A DNA stretch of 64,000 bases, taken from NCBI GenBank assembly GCA_964415195.1, contig CAYPYD010000003.1, positions 110,035 through 174,034 of the forward strand. Reading direction: 5' to 3'. This document shows, piece by piece, positions 8,586 to 17,076 of the stretch. Position numbers and translations under genes: made by a program. Numbering within the stretch: the stretch's first letter is position 1; every line of letters starts with the position of its first letter. The notes below the pieces were generated by a model. It searched no databases. It worked only from the letters and a program-made list of their open reading frames with translations, and was not told the origin of the DNA. Origin of the DNA: WTXA01 sp964415195. Its GTDB lineage: Bacteria > Bacillota > TC1.

Positions 8586-8774
8586 ATGGGAGTACCTAAA
8601 AGAAGGCAAGGTAATTCAAGAACAAACATGAGAAGATCTGCTTGGAGCAAAATGGAAGCACCAGCATTAGCAGAATGTCCACAATGTCACGAATTAAAAC
8701 AGCCCCATAAAGCTTGTCCAACTTGTGGCTATTACAAAGGAAAAGCTGTAATTGCTATAAAAGAAAATAAATAA
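8586..8774 (+). CDS. rpmF: 50S ribosomal protein L32
   Basis: Small basic large-subunit protein of 62 aa. It starts with GVPKRRQGNSRTNMRRS, the standard L32 N-terminus, and has a zinc ribbon with two CxxC pairs (CPQC and CPTC). It is therefore the zinc-binding (C+) paralogue type rather than the zinc-free form. A strong GAGGAGG ribosome site precedes it, and it is followed by a terminator. Confidence 0.96.
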   Translation: MGVPKRRQGNSRTNMRRSAWSKMEAPALAECPQCHELKQPHKACPTCGYYKGKAVIAIKENK

Positions 8775-8778
8775 TTTT

Positions 8779-8806
8779 GAGCTGGTTTAACCAGCTCTTT
8801 TATTTT
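8779..8806 (+). terminator. Rho-independent terminator after rpmF
   Basis: GAGCTGG / CCAGCTC stem with a short TTTAA loop region followed by CTTTTATTTTAT. Confidence 0.85.
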
Positions 8807-8913
8807 ATATGGAGATAACGAGTGGAAATCCTATGCATTTAATAAAGCTAATAGTATAATATTAACATAGGAAGAATAATATATTATTTTAATAAAATAG
8901 TTAGCAGGTAAAA

Positions 8914-10752
8914 ATGATTGAAAAAATAAAATCTCCTGAAGATTTAAAAAAAATAGAAGAAAAAGATCTTTCAATACTATGTCAAGAGATAAGAACATAT
9001 ATTGAAACTATAGTAGAAAAAAATGGCGGACATCTTGCTTCCAATTTGGGAGCAGTAGAATTAATTGTCGCTCAACATAGAATATTCAACTCACCTACTG
9101 ATAAAATAATTTTTGATGTAGGTCACCAAAGTTATACACATAAAATATTAACTGGTAGGTACGAATCATTTTCAACAATTAGAAAATTCAGAGGAATAAG
9201 TGGTTTCCCAAAATCATTAGAAAGCCCCCATGATGCATTTAATACAGGCCACAGTAGCACTTCTATTTCAGCTGCTTTAGGAATGGCAACAGCCAGAGAT
9301 CTAGATAATGATAATTATCATATAGTAGCCAATATTGGTGATGGAGCTTTAAGTGGTGGAATGGCATTAGAAGCCTTAAATCATTTAGGACATACAAATA
9401 AAAAAATAATTATAGTTTTAAATGATAATGAAATGTCTATATCCGAACCTGTAGGAGCGATTGCTAAACAATTAACCAAGATAAGTTCCGGAAGTACTTA
9501 TAGAAATTTAAAATATAAATTAACTCAAAAATTGATTCTTACAGCTGCAGGAAGATTCTTAAGAAGAGGACTTAGTAGAATAAAAGGTGTTATTAAACAT
9601 ATGTTTTCTTCCAAAGGTCTATTTTTTGAGCATTTTGGACTTACTTATCTAGGACCATACGATGGACACGATATCATTGGCTTAGAAGAAGGATATAAAA
9701 TAGCCAAGAATATTGATGGGCCTGTTTTAGTACATGTTATAACCACTAAAGGAAAAGGTAATTACTTTGCTGAAGACAATCCAGAAAAATACCATGGAGT
9801 GTCCCCAAGTGGAAATAAAAAATTTAAGAGTTTTACAAGTATTTTTGGTGAATACTTGGTCGAGTTAGCGGAAGAAAATAAAAAAATAACTGCTATAACT
9901 GCTGCTATGTGCACTGGAACCGGCTTGGAACTATTTAGAGAAAAGCTGAATGATAGATTTTTCGATGTAAGCATAGCAGAACAACATGGATTGACATTTG
10001 CAGCAGGACAAGCTGTTACTGGTTATCATCCATTTATTTCAATTTATTCTACATTCATGCAAAGAGGTGTAGACCAGGTGATTCATGATATATGTATGCA
10101 GAACCTTCCGGTCACAATGATACTTGATAGAGCCGGTTTAGTAGGTGAAGATGGGGAAACCCATCATGGAGTGTTTGATATTAGTTTGTTTGGCTCAATA
10201 CCTAACTTAGTATATATGGAACCTAAAGATGGAACTGAACTAAAAAAAATGATGAAATTCTCCACAGTTCACAATGGACCTACAATGATAAGGTTCCCAA
10301 AAGCCTCTACAACTGAAGATTCTAATAATGAAGTTTTAGATTTTAAAAATTTAGGAGATTTTGAACTCCATACAGATCAAAATCAAGATTCTGATTTTAA
10401 GTTAGCTATTATTGGTCTTGGTTCAGAATATGCAGTTGCTTCTAACATTGCAGACGATCTTAGAAAAAAAGGTTATGTTATTGATGTTTATAACCCAAGG
10501 TTTATAACACCTATTTCAAAAAACACTATAATAGAATTAGAAAAATATCAAATGGTTTTCACCCTTGAAAATCATGTGGTTATTGGTGGTTTTGGAAGCC
10601 TGTTGAAATCTAGATTAGTAAAACCCAAAGTATATTCCTTTGGGTTACCAAATTGTTTTATTGAACATGGTACTATTAGTGAATTAAGAAAAGAAATTGG
10701 ATTTACTCAAGAAAAGATTCTTACAGAAATAGAAAGGATCATTAGTGGATAA
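8914..10752 (+). CDS. dxs: 1-deoxy-D-xylulose-5-phosphate synthase
   Basis: Thiamine diphosphate enzyme that condenses pyruvate and glyceraldehyde 3-phosphate, the first step of the MEP isoprenoid pathway; the last step (IspH) is at 49.4 kb. Motifs include VGHQSYTHKILTGR near 69, FNTGHSSTSISAALGMA near 110, the ThDP motif GDGALSGGMALEALN near 147, and transketolase-like SIAEQHGLTFAAG and DRAGLVGEDGETHHG. 612 aa is near the family norm. The start at 8914 has a weak AGCAGGT ribosome site. A TATAAT at 8855-8860 may be its -10 box. The end overlaps tlyA by 8 bases. Confidence 0.96.
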   Translation: MIEKIKSPEDLKKIEEKDLSILCQEIRTYIETIVEKNGGHLASNLGAVELIVAQHRIFNSPTDKIIFDVGHQSYTHKILTGRYESFSTIRKFRGISGFPKSLESPHDAFNTGHSSTSISAALGMATARDLDNDNYHIVANIGDGALSGGMALEALNHLGHTNKKIIIVLNDNEMSISEPVGAIAKQLTKISSGSTYRNLKYKLTQKLILTAAGRFLRRGLSRIKGVIKHMFSSKGLFFEHFGLTYLGPYDGHDIIGLEEGYKIAKNIDGPVLVHVITTKGKGNYFAEDNPEKYHGVSPSGNKKFKSFTSIFGEYLVELAEENKKITAITAAMCTGTGLELFREKLNDRFFDVSIAEQHGLTFAAGQAVTGYHPFISIYSTFMQRGVDQVIHDICMQNLPVTMILDRAGLVGEDGETHHGVFDISLFGSIPNLVYMEPKDGTELKKMMKFSTVHNGPTMIRFPKASTTEDSNNEVLDFKNLGDFELHTDQNQDSDFKLAIIGLGSEYAVASNIADDLRKKGYVIDVYNPRFITPISKNTIIELEKYQMVFTLENHVVIGGFGSLLKSRLVKPKVYSFGLPNCFIEHGTISELRKEIGFTQEKILTEIERIISG

Positions 10753-11545
10753 GGAAAGATTGGATTTATTGTTAACAAAAAATGGCTATTTCGAGTCTAG
10801 ACAAAAAGCACAGGCTGAAATAATGGCAGGAAATATTTTAGTTAATAATCAAAAAATAAGTAAACCAGGCACAGTTGTCGATGCTGCTAGTTTGATAACT
10901 ATCTTAAAGAAAGATTTTCCATATGTTAGTAGGGGTGCTTTAAAACTATTAAAAGCATTTGAAATATTTAACATTATTGCTGAAGATAAGCTATGTCTCG
11001 ATATTGGGGCATCTACAGGTGGTTTTACAGAAATCCTTTTATTAAAGGGAGCGAAGAAAGTATATGCAATTGATGTTGGCCATAATCAACTTGATTGGAA
11101 GTTGAGAAATGATGATAGAGTTGTATCTAAAGAAAAAACAAATGGCAGATATTTGACAACTTCAGATTTAGATGATAATTTCATGGACATTATAGTTACA
11201 GATGTTTCTTTCATTTCCTTGGAGAAGATATTACCAGCAGCTTATTCTTGTTTAAAAAATAATGGCGAGATGATTGCTTTGATAAAGCCTCAATTTGAAG
11301 CAGGCTACGGTGAAGTTAGTAAAAAAGGTATAGTAACTAATAATATTACTCATCTTAAAGTAATTAAGAAAATTACTGACTTTGCTTTTAGTTTAGGATT
11401 TAGCGTAAAAGGAATAGGCAAATCACCTATTAAAGGTCCCAAGGGTAACATTGAGTTTCTTATTTTTTTGGTCAAAGAGGATGAGCCTTTAGTTGACAAT
11501 GCTCTTACAGATAAATATTTAGTGGAGACAATAAAAGAAGAGTAA
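10745..11545 (+). CDS. tlyA: TlyA-family rRNA 2'-O-methyltransferase
   Basis: S4 domain plus Rossmann methyltransferase. TlyA enzymes methylate 16S C1409 and/or 23S C1920 and affect capreomycin sensitivity; the older name is hemolysin A. The N-terminal S4 domain (RLDLLLTKNGYFESRQKAQ, AGNILVN) is at about 4-60. The SAM motif DIGASTGGFTEILL is near 86, and TDVSFISLEKILP and LIKPQFEAG follow. 266 aa. The GTG start lies inside the dxs end. In most relatives nadK follows directly; here it is separated by a tRNA, an asparaginase gene and a ferredoxin gene. Confidence 0.93.
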   Translation: MDKERLDLLLTKNGYFESRQKAQAEIMAGNILVNNQKISKPGTVVDAASLITILKKDFPYVSRGALKLLKAFEIFNIIAEDKLCLDIGASTGGFTEILLLKGAKKVYAIDVGHNQLDWKLRNDDRVVSKEKTNGRYLTTSDLDDNFMDIIVTDVSFISLEKILPAAYSCLKNNGEMIALIKPQFEAGYGEVSKKGIVTNNITHLKVIKKITDFAFSLGFSVKGIGKSPIKGPKGNIEFLIFLVKEDEPLVDNALTDKYLVETIKEE

Positions 11546-11548
11546 TAA

Positions 11549-11576
11549 AAAAAACAGCTGAAATCAGCTGTTTTTT
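11549..11576. terminator. Bidirectional terminator between tlyA and tRNA-Trp
   Basis: CAGCTGA / TCAGCTG stem with a 2-base centre, flanked by A6 and T6, so it can serve both converging transcripts. Its last T is also the complement of the terminal A of the tRNA CCA end. Confidence 0.85.
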
Positions 11577-11651
11577 GGCAGGGGAGACAGGAATCGAACC
11601 CGCAACCAATGGTTTTGGAGACCACTACTCTACCAGTTGAGCTACTCCCCT
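11576..11651 (-). tRNA. trnW: tRNA-Trp (CCA anticodon)
   Basis: Read on the minus strand, the 76-base gene folds as a standard tRNA. The acceptor arm is AGGGGAG / CTCCCCT, the D arm contains AGCTCAACTGGTAGAG, the anticodon loop CTCCAAA gives anticodon CCA (Trp), and the T arm carries GGTTCGATTCC. The discriminator is G and the 3' CCA is encoded. It is the only tRNA in the window and points against its neighbours. Confidence 0.96.
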
Positions 11652-11669
11652 AAATCTGCCACATAAAAA

Positions 11670-11698
11670 ATTATAACTATTTTACTTAAATTAGTCAA
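11670..11698 (-). promoter_or_regulatory. Promoter of tRNA-Trp
   Basis: On the minus strand TTGACT (11698-11693) and TATAAT (11675-11670) are separated by exactly 17 bp, about 18 bases ahead of the mature tRNA 5' end. It is a near-consensus sigma-A promoter, as expected for a stable RNA. Confidence 0.9.
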
Positions 11699-11713
11699 GA
11701 GGAGTTTGAATTT

Positions 11714-12643
11714 ATGGATAATAATGGTTTACTAATTATTTTCACAGGTGGGACTATTGGTATGACAAAAACCGATGAAAATATTGATACTTTAATTAAC
11801 AAGGATGAAATAATAAATAATATCCTAAAGAAAGTAAACACAAATAATCGGGATAAGATAATTTCAACAAGTAAAATAATTGATTCCAGTCAACTAGACT
11901 ATCAAATTTATAATGAAATCGCTTCGATTTTGAAAAAGGAATATGATAACTTCAGCGGCTTTATAATCATAAGTGGCACCGATACTATGGCATACTTACA
12001 AAGTCTTCTTAAATGGCACATTATTGGTCTTAAAAAGCCAATTATTTTAACAGGAGCCATTAATTCATATGATCAAGATGAAAAAGAAGGCCTTGATAAT
12101 ATAAACTATGCTATAAAACAAGCAGGTTTATATAAAAATCAGGGTATAGTAGTAATTGCTATGAATAAAAAATTTTTAAAAAAACCAACTTCTAAAACAA
12201 ATAGTACAGCAAAAGTACCTTACCAGGAAATAATTAATTCTTACCTAGAAGAACTAAGAATAAAAATATCTAATGAAAATAAACAATTAAAATTTGTTAT
12301 TCTAAATGATTTGAAGTTTGAGATTGTTTATCATAACCCATTTATGTATACCAATGATACAAATAATCTTGCAGACGGGCTTATAGTCCTTGCTTACGGG
12401 CAAGGTACCTTTAAAGAAGACCAGCAGTTCAAGAAAAGAGTTGAGAAATATAGTCAGATGAAAAAACCTATTGTTATTTTATCGCAATGTTTCGAAAATA
12501 ATTTGGATGTCAAACAATATGATAAAGGCAGCTTACTTCAAGACTATCATGTGCTAAATTGCAGTGGCAGTTGTATAGAAGAAGGTGTAGCATTTTTAAA
12601 CTATATAATTAATGACAATATATTGCTAAGTGAGTTTATCTAA
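11714..12643 (+). CDS. ansA: Asparaginase (type I-like)
   Basis: Hydrolyses L-asparagine to aspartate and ammonia; probably cytosolic since no signal peptide is present. The first catalytic Thr motif is FTGGTIGM at about 10-17. The second motif reads SGTDTMAY near 92, so the family His before GTDTM is replaced by Ser while Thr and Asp remain. ILTGAI and the C-terminal LAYGQGTF / ILSQCF segments fit the family. 309 aa, slightly short. It lies immediately downstream of the divergent tRNA-Trp promoter and interrupts the usual tlyA-nadK order. Its ribosome site is AGAGGAG. Confidence 0.88.
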   Translation: MDNNGLLIIFTGGTIGMTKTDENIDTLINKDEIINNILKKVNTNNRDKIISTSKIIDSSQLDYQIYNEIASILKKEYDNFSGFIIISGTDTMAYLQSLLKWHIIGLKKPIILTGAINSYDQDEKEGLDNINYAIKQAGLYKNQGIVVIAMNKKFLKKPTSKTNSTAKVPYQEIINSYLEELRIKISNENKQLKFVILNDLKFEIVYHNPFMYTNDTNNLADGLIVLAYGQGTFKEDQQFKKRVEKYSQMKKPIVILSQCFENNLDVKQYDKGSLLQDYHVLNCSGSCIEEGVAFLNYIINDNILLSEFI

Positions 12644-12686
12644 GGTAGAATAAACTTGTAACCAAAATATATAAGGAGGTTGAATT

Positions 12687-12875
12687 ATGAAAGCATTAGT
12701 AGATAAAGATACATGCATTGGCTGTGAAAACTGCGTGAATGAGTGTCCAGAAGTTTTTGAAATGGAAGATGACGGATTAGCTGTAGCTAAAGATATGGAA
12801 TTAGCTGGCGATTTACTTGATTCTGCTAACAGTGCAAAAGATAGTTGCCCTGTTGAAGCGATTTCAATCAACTAA
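12687..12875 (+). CDS. Ferredoxin, single [4Fe-4S]
   Basis: Small soluble electron carrier of 62 aa. Cluster ligands are C10-x2-C13-x2-C16 near the N-terminus (CIGCENC) and the later CP (DSCPVEAI) near 53. A further Cys at about 20 matches the extra Cys found in Thermotoga-type ferredoxins, though its disulphide partner appears absent. It is an acidic protein. It has a strong AAGGAGG site and its own terminator. It stands alone, so the redox partner is unknown. Confidence 0.92.
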   Translation: MKALVDKDTCIGCENCVNECPEVFEMEDDGLAVAKDMELAGDLLDSANSAKDSCPVEAISIN

Positions 12876-12891
12876 GACTAAAATATTAAAG

Positions 12892-12919
12892 GAGCTGATA
12901 TAATAATCAGCTCTTTTTT
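12892..12919 (+). terminator. Rho-independent terminator after ferredoxin
   Basis: GAGCTGAT / ATCAGCTC stem with a 6-base loop followed by T6-7. Confidence 0.88.
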
Positions 12920-12994
12920 AATTTAAAAAGTATTATTGCATAATTATTCAATTACCTATAAAATTAGAATTAGTAATTTGCAAGGAGATATAAT

Positions 12995-13801
12995 TTGATA
13001 GGTATAGTATTCAATGAAGATAAAAAAGGAGCGATTGAACTTTTTGATTACATCGCTGGTTGGTATCGAGAAAAAGGTAAGTTAGTAGTCACCGATATAA
13101 ATGAATTAACGGAAGATTGCGAATTTTTAGTTGTTCTTGGTGGAGATGGAACAATATTAAGTACAGCTAGCTTGATCCAGCCTATGGTTATTCCTATACT
13201 TGGAATAAACTTAGGTAGATTAGGTTTTTTAACTTCTGTAGAAAAGCAAAACATCGAAGAGTATTTGGAAAAATCACTTGATAGAAACAGTTATCTAATT
13301 GAAGAAAGAATAATGTTAGATGTAGAAGTACTAAATGACGGGAAAGTCATCTATAAAGATATTGCCTTAAATGATGTCGTATTTTCAAGAAACTACTTAG
13401 AAGGCATGCTAGGTTTCTTACTAAAAGTGTCTGATGTTAATGTTGATGAGTTTTTTGCTGATGGTTATATTATCTCTACCCCTACAGGTTCAACTGCTTA
13501 TTCACTATCAGCTGGAGGGCCAATTTTAACTCCTGAAATGGATGTTATACTATTAACACCAATATGCCCTCACACTTTATATGCACGCCCAATTGTTGTT
13601 AATGCATCTGAAGAGATAGAGGCTATACTAACTAGTGTTGGGAGAAAAAGTATAGTTACAGTTGATGGGCAAAGACATTATAAATTAAACAATAAAAGTT
13701 CAGTAAAGATTAACAGATCACAAATAATAACTAAAACAATTAGATTTAAAGATAGGGTATTCTTCAAAGTTCTTGGAGATAAAATCGGAAAAAGAAAATA
13801 G
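12995..13801 (+). CDS. nadK: NAD kinase
   Basis: Phosphorylates NAD to NADP. The family signature GGDGTIL is near residue 48. LGINLGRLGFLT, the SerThr-rich STPTGSTAYSLSAGGP near 163, and PICPHTLYARPIV are all present. 268 aa. The start codon is TTG, supported by AAGGAG eight bases upstream. It is the first gene of nadK-argR-recN. Confidence 0.94.
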   Translation: MIGIVFNEDKKGAIELFDYIAGWYREKGKLVVTDINELTEDCEFLVVLGGDGTILSTASLIQPMVIPILGINLGRLGFLTSVEKQNIEEYLEKSLDRNSYLIEERIMLDVEVLNDGKVIYKDIALNDVVFSRNYLEGMLGFLLKVSDVNVDEFFADGYIISTPTGSTAYSLSAGGPILTPEMDVILLTPICPHTLYARPIVVNASEEIEAILTSVGRKSIVTVDGQRHYKLNNKSSVKINRSQIITKTIRFKDRVFFKVLGDKIGKRK

Positions 13802-13824
13802 TGATTGAAAATTTAGGAGTTATA

Positions 13825-14283
13825 ATGAATAAAAAGGAAAGACAAAAACTTATCTTGAATATAATTGGTGAGAAAGATATAAAGACACAAAGTGAATTAG
13901 TTGAAGAGTTAGAAAAAAGAGGACTGGAAGCTACACAAGCTACTGTATCTAGAGATGTTAAAAACTTAAAACTAGTTAAAGAAGTAAGTTTAAATGGATC
14001 AGTGTACCGAGTATCTAATAATATAAGTGCTGATAATATAACAAATAAACAAATATTAAAAGATATTTTTATTAATACTGTTGTTAAAATTGACAATGTG
14101 GATTATTTGATTGTATTACATACCAGACCTGGAGGGGCTCCAAATTTAGCTTTCTATCTTGATCAAGAAAAAATTGAGGGTATTATTGGTACAATCGCCG
14201 GTGATGACACTATATTAGTTATTGTGAATAGTAAAACAGTTTCTGATACTATGTTAATAAATTGGAGGGAATGGTTAATTTAA
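13825..14283 (+). CDS. argR: Arginine repressor family regulator (ArgR)
   Basis: Winged-helix DNA-binding N-terminus (KKERQKLILNIIGEKDIKTQ, ATQATVSRDVKNL) and a C-terminal arginine-binding hexamerisation domain with HTRPGGAPNLAFYLD and the aspartate pair in GTIAGDDTILV. It binds ARG boxes in the presence of arginine. The ATG at 13825 is chosen over the in-frame GTG at 13801 because TTAGGAG lies just upstream and family proteins begin at KK-R-Q; that gives 152 aa. recN follows the stop directly. Confidence 0.93.
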   Translation: MNKKERQKLILNIIGEKDIKTQSELVEELEKRGLEATQATVSRDVKNLKLVKEVSLNGSVYRVSNNISADNITNKQILKDIFINTVVKIDNVDYLIVLHTRPGGAPNLAFYLDQEKIEGIIGTIAGDDTILVIVNSKTVSDTMLINWREWLI

Positions 14284-15963
14284 ATGTTAAAGGAACTAAG
14301 AATTAGAAACTTTGCATTAATTGAAAAATTGAATATAGAATTCTCAAATGGATTAAATGTACTAACTGGTGAAACTGGTGCTGGTAAATCTATCCTTCTC
14401 GATAGTATAGGGATTTTATGTGGCAAGAGAGCCAACTCTGAATTTATTAGAAGAGGTGAAGATAAAGCAAACGTAGAAGGATACTTTATTATTGAAAATG
14501 AATTAAAATTATTATTAAATGATTTAGATATAATTGAAATTGAGGATAACGAAATATTCATGTCCCGTGAGATATCAGTTTCAGGAACTAATAAGTGTAG
14601 GATAAATTACAAGACTGTTCCTTTAAATATATATCAAAGAATAGGCTCATTCCTTTTTGATATTCATGGACAAAATCAAGAACAAAGTATCTTGCACAAT
14701 GACAAACAACTGGAACTTGTAGATAAATTCCTCATTACCACAAATAAAGAAAATCAAACACTGCAAGAAGTTAAGGGGATTTATCTTGAATACAAATCTC
14801 TAATAAATAAAAGAAAAGAACTAGCCTTTAATGAAAAAGAGGATATGATTTCCTATTATGAATATGCAATTAAAGAAATTGACGAAGCTAATTTAAGTGA
14901 TGAAGAAGATTTGAAATTAAGAGAGGATAGAACTAGGATACTAAATAGTGAAAAATTGATGAAAAAAGCCAGTTCTATTTACAGTCAATTGAATGAAAAT
15001 GGTATCGTAGATAGGTTAAATAGTGTTTCCTTTACTTTAAAAGAAATTTCTAGCCTAGACCCTACATTAGAAACACTTACAGCCAAATTTAGTGATTTGT
15101 ACTATGAAATCGATAGTATAAATGATGAGTTTAAGAACTACTATAATAATTTAGATTATGATGAAGATAGAATTAATAGTATAGAAAACAGAATTGGTGA
15201 AATTAATAAACTTAAACGTAAATACGGTAAGACTGTCCAAGAAATAATTGAAAAACGTAATGAAATGGAAGAGAAGATACAGCTGTTTTCTAACATCACT
15301 CAATTAAAAATTGAATTAGAAGCAGATATCACAGATAAATTAACCATTTATAATGAAAAGGCTGAAATACTCAGTAATTTAAGAAAAGAAGCAGCTTTAC
15401 AATTAACTGTAGGTATAAAGAATAAATTGAAGGAATTAAATATATACGAGAATGGTTTTGATATAATTTTTTCTTCTAGAGAAGAACCTGGAGATAACGG
15501 GAAAGATTTAGTTGAATTCATTTTTTCTCCTAATATTGGTGAAGGGGTTCAACCATTGAAAAAGATCGCCTCAGGTGGGGAAATATCAAGAGTCATGCTT
15601 GCCATAAAAGGCGTTTTGGCTGAATTTGATATCATACCAAGTTTGATTTTTGATGAAATAGATTCTGGTGTTGGTGGAGAAGCGCTTCTTAAAGTAGCTG
15701 AAGCTCTAGAAAAAATAGGAAGGAAAAGACAAGTGATTTGTGTAAGTCATTCGGCAATCATGGGTGCTTTTTCCGATAGGATTATTGCGGTTTCAAAAAA
15801 ACAAATTGATGGTAGAACTCTTATTGAAGCAATTAGCCTAGATAGTGAAAATGAGAAAATTGAAGAACTGAGCAGAATGCTTGGTGGCAAGGATAATTTT
15901 AATGCAAGCAAGGCACAAAGTAAAGAGATGATTTTATTTGCATTAAGTAAAAAAAAAGTGTAA
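14284..15963 (+). CDS. recN: DNA repair protein RecN
   Basis: SMC-like ATPase for double-strand-break repair. Walker A GETGAGKSILLDS is near residue 29, FDIHGQNQEQSIL near 124, then a long central coiled coil of roughly residues 155-360. The ABC signature ASGGEISRVMLAIK and Walker B LIFDEIDSGVGGEA are in the last third, and CVSHSAIMGAF supplies the switch region (family form CVTHL). 559 aa is standard. The ATG is directly after the argR stop. In sporulating relatives spoIVB and spo0A follow; here corA follows. Confidence 0.95.
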   Translation: MLKELRIRNFALIEKLNIEFSNGLNVLTGETGAGKSILLDSIGILCGKRANSEFIRRGEDKANVEGYFIIENELKLLLNDLDIIEIEDNEIFMSREISVSGTNKCRINYKTVPLNIYQRIGSFLFDIHGQNQEQSILHNDKQLELVDKFLITTNKENQTLQEVKGIYLEYKSLINKRKELAFNEKEDMISYYEYAIKEIDEANLSDEEDLKLREDRTRILNSEKLMKKASSIYSQLNENGIVDRLNSVSFTLKEISSLDPTLETLTAKFSDLYYEIDSINDEFKNYYNNLDYDEDRINSIENRIGEINKLKRKYGKTVQEIIEKRNEMEEKIQLFSNITQLKIELEADITDKLTIYNEKAEILSNLRKEAALQLTVGIKNKLKELNIYENGFDIIFSSREEPGDNGKDLVEFIFSPNIGEGVQPLKKIASGGEISRVMLAIKGVLAEFDIIPSLIFDEIDSGVGGEALLKVAEALEKIGRKRQVICVSHSAIMGAFSDRIIAVSKKQIDGRTLIEAISLDSENEKIEELSRMLGGKDNFNASKAQSKEMILFALSKKKV

Positions 15964-15989
15964 ACTGAAGTTTAGTGGAGGTGAGTTTA

Positions 15990-16055
15990 ATGGATGACCC
16001 AGGGACATCGAGTACAGTATTAATAGAAGTATTAGGGTTGTCTAAAAACATATAG
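15990..16055 (+). CDS. Short leader ORF (21 codons) before corA
   Basis: An ATG at 15990 is preceded by a strong GGAGGTGAG with 8-base spacing and reads 21 codons to TAG at 16053. The peptide begins MDDPGTSST and ends SKNI, with an acidic-proline N-terminus. The stop codon lies within the left arm of a hairpin that contains the corA start codon. Two readings are possible. It may be a regulatory leader peptide for the Mg2+ channel gene. It may instead be the residual N-terminus of a deleted CNNM/CorC-type gene, whose products often begin with a similar MDDP-Ser stretch. No homology was tested. Confidence 0.6.
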   Translation: MDDPGTSSTVLIEVLGLSKNI

Positions 16056-16080
16056 GCAATCCGGAGAGGAGGCCTATATG
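16049..16080 (+). promoter_or_regulatory. Hairpin enclosing corA ribosome site and start codon
   Basis: Perfect 9-bp inverted repeat CATATAGGC (16049-16057) and GCCTATATG (16072-16080). The 14-base loop holds most of the ribosome site (GGAGAGGAG), the right arm ends in the corA ATG, and the left arm holds the leader ORF stop. Folding should block initiation; a ribosome ending the leader would open it. This is direct sequence evidence; the function is inferred. Confidence 0.7.
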
Positions 16081-17013
16081 GTAAAAGCTTACAAAACAAT
16101 TGAAAACAAATTAAATATTGTTGATAACAAGGATAGTCATAATTGGATCAATATCATAAATCCAAGCAAGGAAGAGCTAGTTAAAATCAGTGAAGAAACA
16201 GGAGCCTTGCTGGAATTTTTGGAAGCACCTTTGGACTCAGAGGAAAGACCAAGAATCGATATTGAAGATGACCAAGTTTTATTTATTATTAATGTGCCTA
16301 TTGAAGAAGAAGAGGGCGAATCATTAATAATTTATAATACTATACCGTTAGGAATTATAATTGTAAACGATCATTTCATTACTGTTTGTCTTGAAGAAAC
16401 CAATTGTTTACAAGATTTTATAACCAGAAGCGTAAAAACTCTTTCTACGTTAAAGAAAACAAGATTTGCCTTGCAAATCTTTTATAAAACAGCTACCTAT
16501 TATTTGAAATTTCTAAAATTTATTGATAGGAAAACAGGAGAACTTGAAAGATCCTTACATGGTTCTATGCAAAATGAACAACTTATTAAATTACTTGGGC
16601 TGGAGAAAAGTTTGCTATACTTTACAACTTCTTTGAAGGCCAACGAAATAGTAATGAAAAAAATATTTAGGACTAACGTTCTACCAATGTATGAAGAAGA
16701 TGAGGATTTATTAGAGGATGTTTTAACTGAAACAAGACAGGCTATTGAAATGTCTGAAATAAATAGTAATATCCTTACAGGTTTGATGGATGCCTTCGCT
16801 TCAATAATATCAAATAATTTGAATAATGTTATGAAGATTCTAGCAGGTGTGACTATTATCCTAGCGATTCCTACGATGGTGTTTTCATTTTTTGGAATGA
16901 ATGTACCATTACCTTTTGATTCTAATCCATTGATAACATTATTGATATTCATTATGAGTATAATGATTGCAGCATCTGTTTGGTTTTTGATGAGAAAAAA
17001 GAATATGTTATAG
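16078..17013 (+). CDS. corA: CorA-family magnesium/divalent cation transporter
   Basis: Pentameric inner-membrane channel for Mg2+ (Co2+). There is a long acidic N-terminal cytosolic domain with a coiled-coil stalk helix, and two C-terminal transmembrane helices at about 250-272 and 284-304. The signature GMN is present as FFGMNVPLP between them. 311 aa is typical. The start codon lies in a hairpin just downstream of a 21-codon ORF, pointing to translational control. It is followed by a bidirectional terminator. Confidence 0.92.
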   Translation: MVKAYKTIENKLNIVDNKDSHNWINIINPSKEELVKISEETGALLEFLEAPLDSEERPRIDIEDDQVLFIINVPIEEEEGESLIIYNTIPLGIIIVNDHFITVCLEETNCLQDFITRSVKTLSTLKKTRFALQIFYKTATYYLKFLKFIDRKTGELERSLHGSMQNEQLIKLLGLEKSLLYFTTSLKANEIVMKKIFRTNVLPMYEEDEDLLEDVLTETRQAIEMSEINSNILTGLMDAFASIISNNLNNVMKILAGVTIILAIPTMVFSFFGMNVPLPFDSNPLITLLIFIMSIMIAASVWFLMRKKNML

Positions 17014-17033
17014 TAATATTAATATAATCAAAT

Positions 17034-17065
17034 AAAAAGAACTGGTTTTAAAACCAGTTCTTTTT
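17034..17065. terminator. Bidirectional terminator between corA and ferredoxin
   Basis: Perfect palindrome AAAAAGAACTGGTTTT / AAAACCAGTTCTTTTT lying between two convergent genes. Confidence 0.9.
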
Positions 17066-17076
17066 TAATTCTTTTG

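Noticed and set aside
13801..13824. Upstream GTG as the argR start
   Set aside because: ATG 13825 has a clear TTAGGAG and matches family N-termini; the extra eight codons overlap that ribosome site.
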